A stretch of 64,000 nucleotides of DNA from Thinopyrum elongatum (GCA_011799875.1 CM022303.1:425605938-425669937); one strand, 5' to 3'. Positions 1-12,832 are shown, counted from the stretch's first letter. Program-made: numbers and translations. The notes: a model not told the origin generated them from the letters alone.

Positions 1-1510
1 GGTCCTCCCCCCCGAAGGCCTTCACCGCCGCCAAGCCCGGCCGCTGCCTCGCCTCCTCCTCCCCACACCTGCGCCACCTCCTAGCCCCCCCGTCGCCGGC
101 CAGCCTCGACTCGGCCCTCAACGTGAGCACGCCCGCGCCGCCGCCCGCTCTCCTCTTCCCCCCCTTCGTCGGGCTCCGGTCCCCGCTCGCCCCGCACCCC
201 GGTGGTCACCGCCGCCTCGCCCCACGCGGGCCGCGCCGGCCGCGCGCCCAGCCGCGGCGACCGTGCCCCTGGCCGCCCGCTCCGCCCCACCGCACGGCCC
301 CGCTCGCCCCGGCCTGGCCGCCTTGGCCGCCGTCGGCCACCGTGCCGGCGGGTGCACTCCGGCCACCTCACGGCCGCCGGCCGGCCCGACCCGGCCGCCC
401 CCTTGGCCCCTGGCCGCCTCGCGTGCGCCTGGCCTGGCTCGGACTTGTCCGGCCCCGCGCAGCCTCGCAGCGGACACGTCCGCTGGCCATTGGGCCACTG
501 ACCAGAGGGGCCCAGCCCCTGTATTTAAAATAAATAAATAAAATAAAATAAATAATTAGATAATTAAATTAATTAATTAGTGAATTAATTAGTTTAATTA
601 ATCCTGCTTAATTAGTCTAATTAATTAGTTAGTTTAATTAAACAGTAATTAATTAGCTAAACCCTAATTAAACCTAACAGAGTATGACAGGTGGGACCCA
701 CTGGTCCTGACGTCATGCTGACGTCAGCAAAACACTGTTTTGGATAATGTTGAATTTAAATAAATAATTAAATTCTAGAAATGATTAAATCTTTATAAAT
801 TCATATTAAATAATCCGTAACTCCGATGGAAAAACTTTGTACATGAAAGTTGCTCAGAACGACAAGACGAATCCGAATACGCAGTCTGTTCATCTGTCAG
901 ATGCCCCTAGATACCTGGACATGCAACTTTTTGCCTGTTTTAGATAAATGAATAGTGCATGACTTTAATAAAATAAATCCAAACAAATTCCTAAAATAAC
1001 TAAATGACTTAGACATGTCTTCAGGCAACCCTGCACTGCACGTTAGCATAGCCTGCTCTGTGTTGCTCCTGTTTGCTGTGTGTTTATACTGTTTCCTCCC
1101 CCTCTTCTCTCTCGTTAGACCCCGACGCAGTTCCCGGTACTGCCACAGCTCCGGAGCCCGAAGACACCGTTGACGACCTTGCCCTTGCCGCCGAGCAACC
1201 AGGCAAGCCCCCCCTTTGATCATCTCGATATCGCCCATTCTATATTCTCATGCTTGCATTAGAATTGCTGCTACTGCTGCTTTACCTATTCTGATGCATA
1301 GCCTGTTTATTGTAACCTGCTGTTGATAATTACCTGCATATCCTAAACTTCTTAGTATAGGCTGGGTAGAGACCTATCAGTGACCCCACTTATCCCGACT
1401 GCCCCGCTGGATTGTCAGAAGACCCGATCAACGGGATTGAAGACCAGGCCCTGGCACCGCACATCACCCCCCCTTAGTTGTAACGACACTGCAGCGTTAC
1501 TATCGAGTGT

Positions 1511-1716
1511 CGAGGGTGAAACCTCTTGTAGCACTTCTGATGTTAACTCTATAGAGTAGCTATTCGGTCGTGGTCAACGAGGGTGATTCCTCCTTCTCCA
1601 CTTCCGAAACGACCCTGTCGTGCAACACACCAAGTGTGAACCCATCGAGGGTGATTCCTCCTAAGTTCACCTTGACGGTTACATCGAGTAGGAATCCAAC
1701 GAGGGTGATACCTCGG
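1511..1716 (+). repeat. Short-period repeat CGAGGGTGATTCCTC
   Basis: Four copies of a motif close to CGAGGGTGATTCCTC begin near 1511, 1578, 1646 and 1700, spaced about 50-70 bases apart. The same motif recurs at the matching place in the copy at 8700-8920 and, inverted, at 3340-3550. It is therefore a conserved internal feature of this LTR family. Its role is unknown. Confidence 0.7.
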
Positions 1717-2439
1717 ATTTCCCTGATATTATGGACACACAGATACTTGGACCTTACACTGTTACTTGGAAAGGCGGGTCGACCCTGAGAGGTACCCGCG
1801 TGCGCCTAAATGGCGTGTGTTGTGAAGACGGGTTGCCTGTATGGTGCCCGAGTGATGAATACGAGGCGTGGCCAGGCATTCTTGGCCCTTGCCGCAAGCC
1901 CTCGAGACGGGGCGATGGGGTCACATCTTTCGTGAGTCTTTGCTCGTTACCGCAAGCCCCTAGTCCACTAACGATTTGGATATTTGATCCGAGCAGGCCT
2001 CTGGCCTGATAGCACTAACCATCACGTGGGCATAGTATGGGCGTTCTGCATCGTAGCATCAGCCGAAGGCTCTGTCAGACGTCCAGTTCAGCATTGCGGC
2101 ACGGTCGGATCGTGTCGGCCACCCGAGGTGATGCTGGTATCCACCCTGTGCACAACGACCCGGAGGGTGAGGGGCGATGGCCAAGACCCACTTGCGCTTA
2201 GGATGTAGACCAGCGGGGACCTCTCTGCTGAGCTGTAGGTAGGGTTATGGTGTGTCGTTTGGCCGAGGCCGGGCATGTCCCGGAAAAGTGTGTCTGGCCG
2301 GAGTTAAGCGAGCGTGGTGGGTAAGTTGGTGCACCCCTGCAGGGAAGAAAACTTCTATCGATAGCCGGTCCTATGGTAAAGGACACTTGGAGTTGTATCC
2401 CGATCGATACAGCTAGAACTTGAGATGAGACCTGGATAT

Positions 2440-2562
2440 ATGGCTCTGGGATTGCTTCTCGCAGGGAGTCGAGAAGGGATCTCAGGACGAGGATGATGAC
2501 TGTATGGCTCTGGGATTGCTTTCTCGCAGGGAGTCGAGAAAGGATCTCTGGGTGAGGATGAG
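2440..2562 (+). repeat. 64-bp tandem duplication in LTR copy A
   Basis: A block starting ATGGCTCTGGGATTGC and running through GGGAGTCGAGAA occurs at 2440 and again at 2504. The related element has only one copy, near 9625-9680. The duplication is therefore specific to this copy or subfamily. Confidence 0.75.
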
Positions 2563-3216
2563 ACTTATCAATACTACTACTTATACTGTGATGATCTACT
2601 CTCTTCTATTGCTGCAAGACCTCTGAAGATGCTAGTCTTCGATAGGACTAGGCCTTCTCTCTATTCTGGCATTTCTGCAGCCCAGTCCACATATACAGCC
2701 TCCCCTTGAAAATGTTGCATATGTAGTGTAGATCCTTGCTTGCTGAGTACTTCTGAGTACTCACGGTTGCTTTGTTTTCCTTTTCTCCCCATATCAGTTT
2801 GTTGTGACCAGAGGACGGAGCCACTCTGAGACAGATGCCCCGTCGACGACTACTTCTACCACCTCCCACCTCGAGTGCGGTTTCTTCTACGAGTTGACTG
2901 ACGACCAGGAGTAGGATCGGAGAGTCCCAGGCAGGAGGCCTGCGCCTTTCGATCGTAGTGTTTTATTTTGCCCCGCCTTTCTAAAGGCCTTCCTGTTGCT
3001 CTTTTAATATCTGTACTCAGATATCTGATGCTTCCGCTGACGCTTGTATGCGAGCTTATGTATTCGAGCCCTCGAGGCCCCTGGCTTGTAATATAAAGCT
3101 TGTATGACTTTAATTATGTTTTAGAGTTGTGTTGTGATATCTTCTCGTGAGTCCTTAGGCTTGATCGTGTGCATTTGCGTGTATGATTAGTGCACGATTG
3201 AGCCGGGGGCGTCACA

Positions 3217-5735
3217 CAGGCAACCCGTCTTCACAACACTCGCCACTTAGGCACACACGGGTACCCCTCAGGGTCGACCCGCCTTTCCAAGTAACAGTGT
3301 AAGGTCCAAGTATCCGTGTGTCCATAACATCAGGGGAATCCGAGGTATCACCCTCGTTAGATTCCTACTCGATGTAACCATCAAGGTGAATTTAGGAGGA
3401 ATCACCCTCGCTGGGTTCACACTTGATGTGTTGTACGACGGTGTCGTTATCAGAAGCGGTGAAGGAGGAATCACCCTCGATGACCACGACCGAATAGCTA
3501 CTCTACAGAGTTAACATCAGAAGTGCTACAAGAGGTTTCACCCTCGGCACTCGATAGTAACGCTGCAGTGTCGTTACAACTAAGGGGGAGGGGTGATGTG
3601 CGGTGCCGGGGTCTGGTCTTCAATCCCGTTGATGGGGTCTTCTGATAATACAGCGGGGCAGTGTGGGACAAGTGGGGTCACTAATAGGTCTCTACCCAGC
3701 CTATACTAAACCGTTTAGGATATGCAGGTAATTATCAACAGCAGGTTACAATAAGCAGGCTATGCATCAGAATAGGTAAAGCAGCAGCAGTAGCAATTCT
3801 AATGCAAGCATGAGAAAATAGAATGGGCGATATCGGTATGCTCAAGGGGGGGGGGGCTTGCCTGGTTGCTCGGCGGCAAGGGCAAGGTCGTCAATGGTGT
3901 CGTCGGTCTCCGGAGCTGCGGCAGTACCGGGAACTACGTCGGAGTCTAACGAGAGAGAAGAGGGGGAGGAAACAGTATAAATATACAGCAGACATGAGCA
4001 ACACGATGTACGACATGGCAATACGCAGTGCTAGAGGTAGTCTAACGTAGTACTACATGTATCAGACGGAGTGGGAGAATATCTGACGATATTTCCCGGG
4101 TATTTGGATTTATCGGACACACGATCCGGAGAGGAAAGTTCCATGTTCGGATAGTTAGGGACGTGTGACGGACGAACGGACCGCTTATCCGTATTCATCT
4201 CGAAATTCTGAGCAACTTTCATGTACAAAGTTTTTTCATCAGAGTTACGGATTATTTAATATGAATTTATAAAGATTTAATCATTTTCTAGAATTTATTT
4301 AATTATTTAAATTAGAATTATCCGAAACAGTGCATGCTGACGTCATCATGACGTCAGGACCATTGGGTCCCACCTGTCAGTGTCACGTCAGGCTAATTAG
4401 GGATTAGTTAATTTAATTACTGCTTAATTGGACTAACTATTTAATTAGATTAACTTAATCAGAGTTAATTAACTTAATTAATTCACTAATTAATTAATTA
4501 ATTAACTAATTATTTATTTTATTTATTTTTTATTTTCATTTTTCTAATTACAGGGGCTGGGCCCCATTCGTCAATGGCCCAGAGGGGCCGGGCCCATACG
4601 TCAGTGGCCCACAGGCCACTGCGGGCGCGCAGGCGCATGGGAGACGGGCGCTGCGGGCGCCCGAACGGGCGCATGCCCGAGGGCCTAGCGGGCACTGGCG
4701 TGCGGGCGAGGTTCGGCAAGCTGCGGCGGTGCGAGAGGCAGCAGTAGCTGTAACAAGGGGGCGGCGAGCGGGAGCGGCCGGAGCGGGCGGCGCTGCGCGC
4801 GGCGACGGCTGCGGCGTGGGCGCCAGCGGCGATGGCGAGCGCGGGCTCATGCGGCTGCGGAGGCGGCAGCGCAGTCAGGGGCATGCTTGGGAGCGCGAAG
4901 TGGCGCAGCGAGCGCGGCCATCGGCGTGGGCGGGCGAGGCAGGGCGCGGCCGGAGCGCGGCGACCGGGACGGGCGACGGGGACGGGGAGAGAGAGGGAGG
5001 CGGCGGCGGGGCTCACCCCCGTTGCAGGGGATCGGGCGTCGAGGCCTGGGGAGGTCCGGCGAGGGCGAGGCAGGACTGTGCCGGGCGGCGAGCGACGGCA
5101 GCGCCCGATCTAGATCGGGGACGGAGCGGGGGAGTGAGAGGGGATCGGGGGGTTAGGGTTTCGGGGGTGGGTGCCCCTGGGGGGTTATAGGCCGAGGGTT
5201 GGGCCGGCCTGGTGGGCGGCCAGCTGGGCCGGTTGGCCCAGTGGGGGGGGGGTGGGCGATTCCTTTTCTCTTTTCTCTTTTTTTTGTTTTTGTTTTATTT
5301 TTCCTTTTCTGTTTTCTTTCTGTTTTGTATTTTGTTTTTATTACAAATGACTTTTGTAAAATATGAGACTGGTCCAAATATTAACAGTGCAAAAGTTGTC
5401 ACTGCTAGAAATTGGTTTGGTGTCCATATCTTTTTGTTTGGATTTTATTTAATTGAAAAGGTATTAACCAACCCTGTTTTTCTACTGTTAGTGTCACTTA
5501 GTTAATTTATTAATTGTTGATTACATTTTTAGAATGGTCTCTGAAATATTTGCTATTTATTGAACATTTTAGTTTCTGATTTGAACAACTTTTATTTTCC
5601 ACTTTTAGTTTGAATTTCCATTTGAATTTGAATTTGAATAGAGATATGATCCAAATGATGTTTAAGCACTGTTGATCATGATGACATGGCATTATCAAAA
5701 TGGGATTACTGTGGCTAACCACTGGGGGTGTTACA
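3217..5735 (-). mobile_element. Long-LTR retroelement copy B, inverted and truncated
   Basis: On the minus strand this starts at 5735 with TGTAACACCCCCAG. It runs through the GC-rich block (4520-5200) and stops abruptly at 3217. The stop point corresponds to position 1840 of copy A. Both copies therefore share the stretch 1-1840 / 3217-5100 in opposite orientation, which makes an imperfect inverted repeat with a spacer of about 1.4 kb. Divergence is obvious by eye, with frequent substitutions and small indels, so this is not a recent palindromic duplication. The simplest reading is that copy A inserted into copy B, with the rest of copy B lying left of the window. Confidence 0.7.
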
Positions 5736-5872
5736 AGTAGCTAGAGCAAGAGGGCTAGTTCGCCAACACTTAGAGAAATGGCTTGCAGTACATCAGTAAC
5801 GAGTGAAGGGTCAAAATGAAAGAACATCCCGACTTCCTGAGGGCCTTTTTTATACAGTAGAGATATCCCGGG
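5736..5872. other. Short unassigned spacer
   Basis: These 137 bases lie between the TGTAAC end of copy B and the 5S-derived LTR. They could be internal sequence of the Cassandra-like element or older host DNA. No coding or repeat signal decides it. Confidence 0.4.
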
Positions 5873-6249
5873 TGTAACGCCCCGGCCATAGCCACCGGTT
5901 CCTGGCCGTTACGCCTGGAGGGATCTAGACTGGTCCCACAGACCAACACTAGTCTTTTCTGCGTACTTTGTCCTCACTTGTGCGCACCCGGACCAACTTC
6001 CTGGCCAGTCACCCATCCTAAAATTACTCTAAGCCAAGCACACTTAACTTTGGAGTTCTTTTCAAATGGGCTCTCGGAAAAGAAGGAATTCGTTGTTGAT
6101 ATGAGTAGTCAATCATTCCTATTAAGCTACACTCTCACATCGAGGGCCTTTGGAGAACAGGCGTTTTCAATTTCCACTCCCGCGTCGGTCGTCACATCAC
6201 TAGTCCACTGCAGCCGACAACGTGGATTGATCACCCTACATTAATCAAG
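5873..6249 (-). mobile_element. Cassandra-like TRIM LTR with 5S rRNA-derived segment
   Basis: Read on the minus strand, 6064-5998 closely resembles the 3' half of plant 5S rRNA. It has GAACTCCAAAGTTAAGTGTG followed by GGATGGGTGAC, where 5S has AACTCCGAAGTTAAGCGTGC and GGATGGGTGACC. Downstream is a GAGGACAAAG...AGACTAGTGTTGGTCTGTGGG block and an end in GGGGCGTTACA at 5873. Established knowledge: Cassandra terminal-repeat-in-miniature elements carry exactly such a 5S-derived Pol III promoter region in their LTRs. No coding capacity is expected. I cannot see a second LTR, so this is probably a solo LTR or a fragment. Confidence 0.75.
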
Positions 6250-9200
6250 TGTAACACCCCCAGAATCTTGCTACAATAATTCCCCCTGATGATGGCCATG
6301 CCATCAATATTACTATGCAAATTGCCACTTGTCCTAAAAATCAACTTCAAATTCAAATTTTAAAATAAAGTCAAATTATTATTTCTTCAAACGGTAAAAC
6401 AAAAATGTTAGCTGGGTTGCAAAAATTCACTAACTAATTGACATGAATATACCAACATTATTTGAATTATTAAAATGCCCTTGACCTATTTTATACTAGA
6501 CCAGACAGACCCATTTATCTAATTTAAATTCCACCATAAATTCAAGGGGAAAACAAATTGCCCCAAACTTTTAGTGACAGTCCAAGGTATTGCAAAGTAA
6601 TTTTTATAACAAGTCTCTTATTTAACAAAATTCATTTAGACTTAAAGTATAATGCAAAACAGTATAGGATTAAATAAAATAGAATATATATATATATATA
6701 AAAAACAAAAAAAAACTAACCTAACCTATTGGGTTCTAGGCCCATCTAACAAACAACCAGGCCCAGCCCGGCTCCCCTCCTTAACCTAGCCCGCAGCCAC
6801 CTCCCTCTCGATCCCCCCACTCCTCTTGCTCGTTTCCCTCACCACCTCCCTCGCGCCGCCGCACACCTAGGGCGAGGGCCCTCATGCCCGATCCCCATGG
6901 CCTCGCCTCCCCCAGCTGCTCTGCTGCGAGCCGAGGCCGCCATCGCAGCCTCTCCTCCCTCCGTTCGCACCTGCTCTGCCCCGTGCCCCTCACCCTCCTC
7001 CTTCCTGTGCGCTTGCACCGGGAAGACCTTCCCCGAGCCGCCCCTTGGAGCCTCCGTCGCCGTGCCTCATCTCCTGCGCCCGTCCGCCCTGGCGACCTCG
7101 ACGGCAAGCTGTCGAGGATCCTAGCCGCCCGGCCTTCCTCTCCATGTCGCCGCTACTCCCGGCAGCCCCGGCGAGTGCGCCCGCGCCCGAGAACCTCCTC
7201 CTCTGCCCCGCCGGTCATCGCTGTCTACCCATCGCCACCACTACTCCGTCTTCGTCGAGCACGCTTCTGAGCTCCCTGTGAGCTCCCGGTCCCCTGTGAG
7301 CTCTCCCCTTTCTCCCCCTCGCCCCGTAGCCCAGACGCAGCCGAGGCCGCGTCGTCACCGCCGTCCGACGTCGTCGTCGTGGCCACCTCCGGCCGTCTCC
7401 GCACGAACGGCTCACACAATTGCACGCGCCGCACCGCGCTGGTTCTGCGGGTGGTCGCAGACGACCATTTGGTCACCGAAATCAGGATCCGGCACGTCGC
7501 CGCCGCCCTTGTGGCTCACCGCCGGCACGTTCAGCGCGCGCATTTACATGGCTAACGTGGACATCATTAGCTTAGTGCTAATTGGCCTCTATGCCACTGA
7601 CATGTGGGGGCCATGTCGCTAAATAACCCATGCAATTAAATTGAACTATGTTAACTAATGACCCACTGACAGGTTGGCGCCACGTACTAGTTAACTTAAT
7701 TAAATTAGATTTAATTCACTGTTAACTCTATCAGTCACTGATAGAATGGGCCTGCGCCCTAATTAAACTAATTTAGTTTAAATAAAAAACTGTTAAACTA
7801 GCAGTGTGTGACAGCTGCCCCCCGGCCCACCTTGACCAGTCAACTGGGACTGTTGACTGCTAACTCAGCAGTCAACAGGTCCCACCTGTCATACATACAC
7901 ACACTGCTGGGTACACTTCTGTGTACCCATAGCAATTTATGTATTTAATATTTTCAAATAAAAAGAATTCCAATATTTTTAGAATATGTTAAAAACTTTG
8001 AAAAATCATATAAAATAAACGTAAGTTAGATGGAAATAATTTATATATGTAAAATGATCAGAAAAATATGACGAATCCGATATGCTATCGACATACCTGT
8101 CACACCCCTCCAGCACTGCAAACATGGAACCTTCCCCTTCAGATCGTCTATTCAATAAATGCCTGGAGCCGGGAAAATATTCCCGGTTACTTTCCCGCTC
8201 CGCCTAACACTTTACACTGCGTTAGGTCACCCCTAGCATAGCCTACTGTCATGTCATGCTTTCCGTTGCAATTGTATGCTTGTTATTTATTGTTTCTTCC
8301 CCCTCCTTCCTCTCCGGTAGACCCCGAGACCGTTGATGCTTTGCTGTTCGACTATGGCTATGCTTCCGAAGATTCCTTTCGTCTGTAGAGCAACCAGGCA
8401 AGCAAACCCCCTTGATCATTCTGATATCGCCCATTCCATTCTCTCTCATGGTTGCATTAGATTTTGCTACTGTACTTGATTGCTCCTATTCTGATGCATA
8501 GTCTGCTGTTGTAATGTGCTCTTGTACCTTACCTCCTTATCCTAAACTGCTTAGTATAGGTTGGTTAGTGATCTATCAGTGGCCTCTCACCTTGTCCCTG
8601 TTGCCCCCGCTTTATGACCGATGACTCGATCAACATGATCGACGTCCAGAGCCCGACACATCACATCACACCCCCTTAGCTGTACGACTCTGCAGAGCTA
8701 CTATCGGGTGCCGAGGGTGATACCTCGTATAGCACTTCTGATGTTAACTCTGTAGTGTAGCTAATCGGTCATGGTCTTCGAGGGTGATTCCTCCTTCACC
8801 ACTCCCGATAACGACTCTGTCGTGCAACCCCTCAAGTGTGGACCATCGAGGGTGATTCCTCTAAGTCCACCTTGACGGTTACATCGAGTGGGAATCTATC
8901 GAGGGTGATTCCTCGGGTTTCCCCCTTGCTGTTTTGGACACACGGTTACTTTGACTTGACCATAGAACCATGTTGAAGTCGGGTCGGCCCTGAGGGGTAC
9001 CCGTGAGTTGATGTGTAGTCGGGTTGACCTGGAGGGTACCCGCGAGATTTCTATGTGGCACGGCCGGGCATTCCGGGCCCTTGCCGTAAGTCCACGAGAC
9101 GGGCGATGGGGTCAGGTGATCATGAGTCTCTGCTCGTTACCATGCGCTCCCAAGACACTAACAAGATTAGGGTATTTGATCTGAGTTGGCCACTGGCCTA

Positions 9201-9976
9201 TACGCACTAACCACCACGCGGGAACATACATGGGCACTCAGTGTCGTAGTATCAGCCGAAGCTCTCCAGACGTCAGCGACTGAGTGGAGCGCGCCGGGTT
9301 GGACTGGAACGCCCGCGCTTGTATAAGGGGGCTAGGTCTACTCACCGGTCGCGTACGCAACATGCAGGAGTGCAACGGGCGATGGGCCCAAGACCCCTGC
9401 ACGCTTAGGATGTAGACTGGCGTGCTGCGACGTGTTGATCTTCCGAGGCCGGGCATGACCCAGGAAAGTGTGTCTGGCCAGAGGGATTGAGCGTGTTGGG
9501 TAATGTGGTGCACCCCTGCACGGAAGTTAATCTATTCGAATGGTCGTGTCCATGGTAACAGGACGACTTGGAGTTGTATCCCGATCTATACAACTAGAAC
9601 TGGATACTGAGATGTGAAATGGATATGTTGGCTCCGGGATTGCTTTCTCGCAGGGAGTCGAGGAAGGATCTCTGGGCCTTAATACTACAACATGCTTGCT
9701 ACTTATCTTATGCCAATCTACACTCTTCTAATGCTGCAAGATGCTAGTCTTCGATAGGCTAGGCTTTCCCTCTCTTCTGGCATTTTTGCAGTCAGTCCAA
9801 AGATACATCCCCATTCCTTTGATACTGATGCATACTTAGTATAGTTCTGATGTAAGTCTTGCGAGTACTTTGGATGAGTACTCACGGTTGCTTTGCTACC
9901 TCTTTTCCCCCTATACCCAATTGCTGCGATCAGATGACGGATTCCAGGAGCCAGACGACTACTACTACCGCGTCGG
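6250..9976 (+). mobile_element. Long-LTR retroelement copy C, left part (split by Angela)
   Basis: It starts with TGTAACACCCCCAG at 6250, directly after the Cassandra-like LTR. An AT-rich leader (6250-6720) is followed by a GC-rich block (6780-7620). From 8280 to 9960 it is collinear with copy A. It stops at the Angela target site at 9976 and continues at 55754. The open frames in the GC-rich block (for example 6884-7270 and 7278-7622) overlap in several frames with no recognisable domain. I treat them as composition artefacts. Confidence 0.7.
9972..9976. other. Target-site duplication of Angela, left copy (GTCGG)
   Basis: GTCGG immediately precedes the LTR and is repeated at 55749-55753 immediately after the other LTR. 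A perfect 5-bp duplication is typical of copia integration and shows that 9977-55748 was inserted as one unit. Confidence 0.9.
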
Positions 9977-11736
9977 TGTTGGGGAACGTTGCATGGGAAA
10001 CAAAATTTTCCTACGCTCACCAAGATCAATCTAGGAGATGCACATCTATGAGAGGAGAGATTGGATCTACATACCCTTGTAGATCGCTAAGCGGAAGTGT
10101 TAAGAAATGCGGTTGATGTAGTCGAACGTCTTCGTGATCCAATCACGACCCGTCCACGAACTACCGATCAAGTGCCGAATGGACGACACCTCCGAGTTTA
10201 GCACACATGTGGCTTGGCGGCGTCCTCTCCTTCTTGATCCAGAAAGCGAGAGAGAGAGAGAGGGTAGATGAGATCGGGACCAACACAACGGTATGGTGGT
10301 GGTGGCAGCGGAATTCCGGCAGGGCATCGCCAAGCGCGTACCGGTGAAACGTGGGAGGAGTTGGGGGAGGTAACGGGCATGGGTCCAAGGGGTGGCTGCC
10401 CCCAATGCCTCCCCACCTTTATATAGATGTGGAGGGGGCTGGTGGCTTGCCCTGCAAGGCCCTAGGGTCGTTGGCCAAAGGGGGAGGAAGGAAATCCCTC
10501 CTTTCCTTCCCCACCGATCGCTATCCCCCCTTTTTAGGGATCCTGATCTTATCCCTTTGGGATATGATACTATTCCTTTTAAGGAAGGATCTTGGTGCGC
10601 CTAGACCAGGGTTAAGGGGACTTTCCCCACTACCCACATTCATGTGGGTCCCCCATGCAGGTGGGCCCCACTCCGGAACCTTCTAGAACCTTCCCGGTAC
10701 AATACCGAGAAAACTCAGACTTTTTCCGGAACCTCGATAACAACTTTCCATATATGAATCTTTACCTCCGGACTATTCCGGAGCTCCTCGTGATGTCCCA
10801 GATCCCATCCGGGACTCAAAACAACCTTCGGACTTTCCACTATTAATATCTCAATACTACTCTAGCGCTACCGAACGTTAAGCGTGCGACCCTACGGGTT
10901 CGGGAATATGCAGACATGACCGAGACTCCTCTCCGGTCAATAACCAATAGCGGGACTTGGATGCCCATATTGGTTCCTACATATTCGATGAAGATCTTTA
11001 TCGGTTGAACCATGATGTCAAGGATTCAGTCAATCCCATATGCAATTCCCTTTGTCCGGCGATATGTTACTTGCCCGAGATTCGATCATCGATATCTCCA
11101 TACCTAGTTCAATCTTGTTACCGGCAAGTCTATTTACTCGTTCCGTAATACAAGATCCCGTGGCTAACTCTTTAGTCACATTGCTTGCAAGCTCATTGTG
11201 ATGCTATATTACCGAGTGGGCCCTGAGATACCTCTCCGTCATACGGAGTGACAAATCCTAGTCTTGATCCATGCCAACTCAGTAGACACCCTCGAAGATA
11301 CCTGTAGAGCATCTTTATAGTCACCCATTTACGTTGCGACGTTTGATACACACAAGGTACTCCTCCGGTGTCAGTGAGTTGCATGATCTCATGGTCATAG
11401 GAACATATACTTGACATGCAGAAAATGATAGCAATAAACTTGATACGATCATATGCTACGCTTATAGTTTGGGTCTTGTCCATCACATCATTCTCCTAAT
11501 GATTTGATCCCGTTATCAAATGACAACTCATGTCTATGACTAGGAAACCGTAGCCAGCTTTGATCAACGAGCTAGTCCGGTAGAGGCTCACTAGGGACAT
11601 GTTGTTGTCTATGTATCCACACATGCATTTGAGTTTCCAGTCAATACAATTATAGCATGGATAATAAACGATTATCATGAACAAGGAAATATAATAATAA
11701 CCATTTTATTATTGCCTCTAGGGCATATTTCCAACA
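9977..11736 (-). repeat. Angela 3' LTR
   Basis: This 1760-bp LTR matches 53993-55748 along its full length. Its termini are TGTTGG...CCAACA on the plus strand. It abuts the GTCGG duplication on the left and the polypurine tract on the right. It contains no real gene. Confidence 0.95.
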
Positions 11737-11750
11737 ATCTCCCACTTGCA
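11737..11750 (-). other. Angela polypurine tract
   Basis: On the minus strand TGCAAGTGGGAGAT lies directly upstream of the 3' LTR start. This is the usual plus-strand priming site of this copia family. Confidence 0.8.
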
Positions 11751-11770
11751 CTAGAGTCAATAATCTAGCA

Positions 11771-12395
11771 TTACATGGTAATGAATCTAACACCCATAGA
11801 GTTCTGGTGTTGATCATGTTTTACCCGTGGAAGAGGTTTAGTCAACGGATCTGCAACATTCAGATCCATATGTACTTTGCAAATGTTTATGTCCTCCTCC
11901 TTGATCGCATGACGGATGGAATTGAAGCGTCGCTTTTTGTGTCTGGTCCTCTTGTGAAACCTTGGTTCCTTGGCTAGAGCAATGGCACCAGTGTTGTCAC
12001 AGAATAGAGTCATTGGGTCCAGTGTAGTGGGCACAACTCCAAGATCTATCATGAACTGCTTCATCCAGACACCTTCCTTCGCTTCCTCCGAGGTAGCTAT
12101 GTACTCTGCTTCGCATGTAGAATCAGCTACCACGCTTTGCTTGGAACTGCACCAGCTTACCGCTCCCCCATTCAAAATATATACGTATCCGGTTTGAGAC
12201 TTAGAGTCATCCAGATCAATTTCAAAGCTTGCATCGACGTAACCCTTTACGACGAGCTCTTGATCACCTCCATAAACAAGAAACATTTCCTTAGTCCTTT
12301 TCAGGTACTTAAGGATATTCTTGACCGCTGTCCAGTGTTCCACTCCTGGATCACTTTGAAACCTTCCGGCCATACTTATGGCAAGGCTAACATCT
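11771..12395 (-). pseudogene. Angela pol, RNase H C-terminal segment
   Basis: Translation on the minus strand from TRPDVSLAISM through the RNase H core gives copia RNase H. Recognisable blocks are VYGGDQELVVKGYVDASF (first catalytic Asp), STCEAEYIATSE (Glu), LFCDNTGAIALAKEP (Asp) and a C-terminal DPLTKPLP. The frame is open to its normal stop at 11771. Its 5' neighbour in pol (RT end) is separated by the 780-bp insertion at 12404-13183. This is one exon-less piece of the Angela polyprotein, not an independent gene. Confidence 0.9.
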
Positions 12396-12798
12396 GGTCT
12401 TGTCAACGTTCAAAAAAGCGCTGAGCGCTAAGCGAGCGGTGAGGCACTGCCTAGAGGAACTGCTGCTTAAGCGCTCAGAGCAAAATCGTACGGACATGAA
12501 ACAGGGAAGGCAAGCTGGGCATATATAAGCAATTCTTGACAGAAAAAAGGCCGAACTGGGCCTGGCCCGCCAACACAGCACTCACGCGGTCACGCCCCAG
12601 CATGCACACGAGCGAAGCGACGCATCGCTGCCCTAGCTAGCGCTGGCCACTTTGCAATCTGCCCCCCGCCCCCATTCTATCTTCAGTTCTTCACACACCA
12701 CCCCAACCAACCTTTCATGCTCACAACACAACGCTGCTCCAACACCAACGCAACACAGCACGCCCCGATCGATCCTACAGCCAAAGCTTCACCACGCT

Positions 12799-12799
<1 letters not shown>

Positions 12800-12832
<33 letters not shown>
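12800..12832 (+). repeat. (AC)n microsatellite
   Basis: An uninterrupted AC dinucleotide tract of about 16 units sits inside the hAT-like element. It would be length-polymorphic in a population. Confidence 0.9.

Larger units (their letters stand above)
1..3216 (+). mobile_element. Long-LTR retroelement copy A, left end outside window
   Basis: This is one long terminal repeat or LTR-like unit. It ends at 3211-3216 in GTCACA after a G-rich stretch, matching the inverted form of the TGTAAC ends seen at 6250. A GC-rich block (1-510) is followed by AT-rich sequence (530-680) and then a long stretch that is collinear with 6840-9960 and 55754-55967. Landmarks shared with those regions include an AACCAGGCAAGC block near 1196, the repeated CGAGGGTGATTCCTC motif, and the tail around 2900-3100. 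No gag or pol domain is visible. I infer a gypsy-like family with LTRs near 4 kb, but I cannot name it. Small open frames here are not collinear with any known protein. Confidence 0.7.

Noticed and set aside
81..541. Several overlapping GC-rich open frames (Pro/Arg/Ala-rich)
   Set aside because: Both strands and several frames are open at once, which is a composition effect. No domain, and the frames are not conserved in the related blocks at 4520-5190 and 6780-7620.
5998..6064. 5S rRNA gene
   Set aside because: Only the 3' half is recognisable, it has diverged, and it lies inside an LTR with TTACA end. Not a functional 5S gene.
6781..7622. Candidate gene in the GC-rich block of copy C
   Set aside because: Frames overlap on both strands and are not collinear with the sister LTR copies. 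The block is part of the LTR family.
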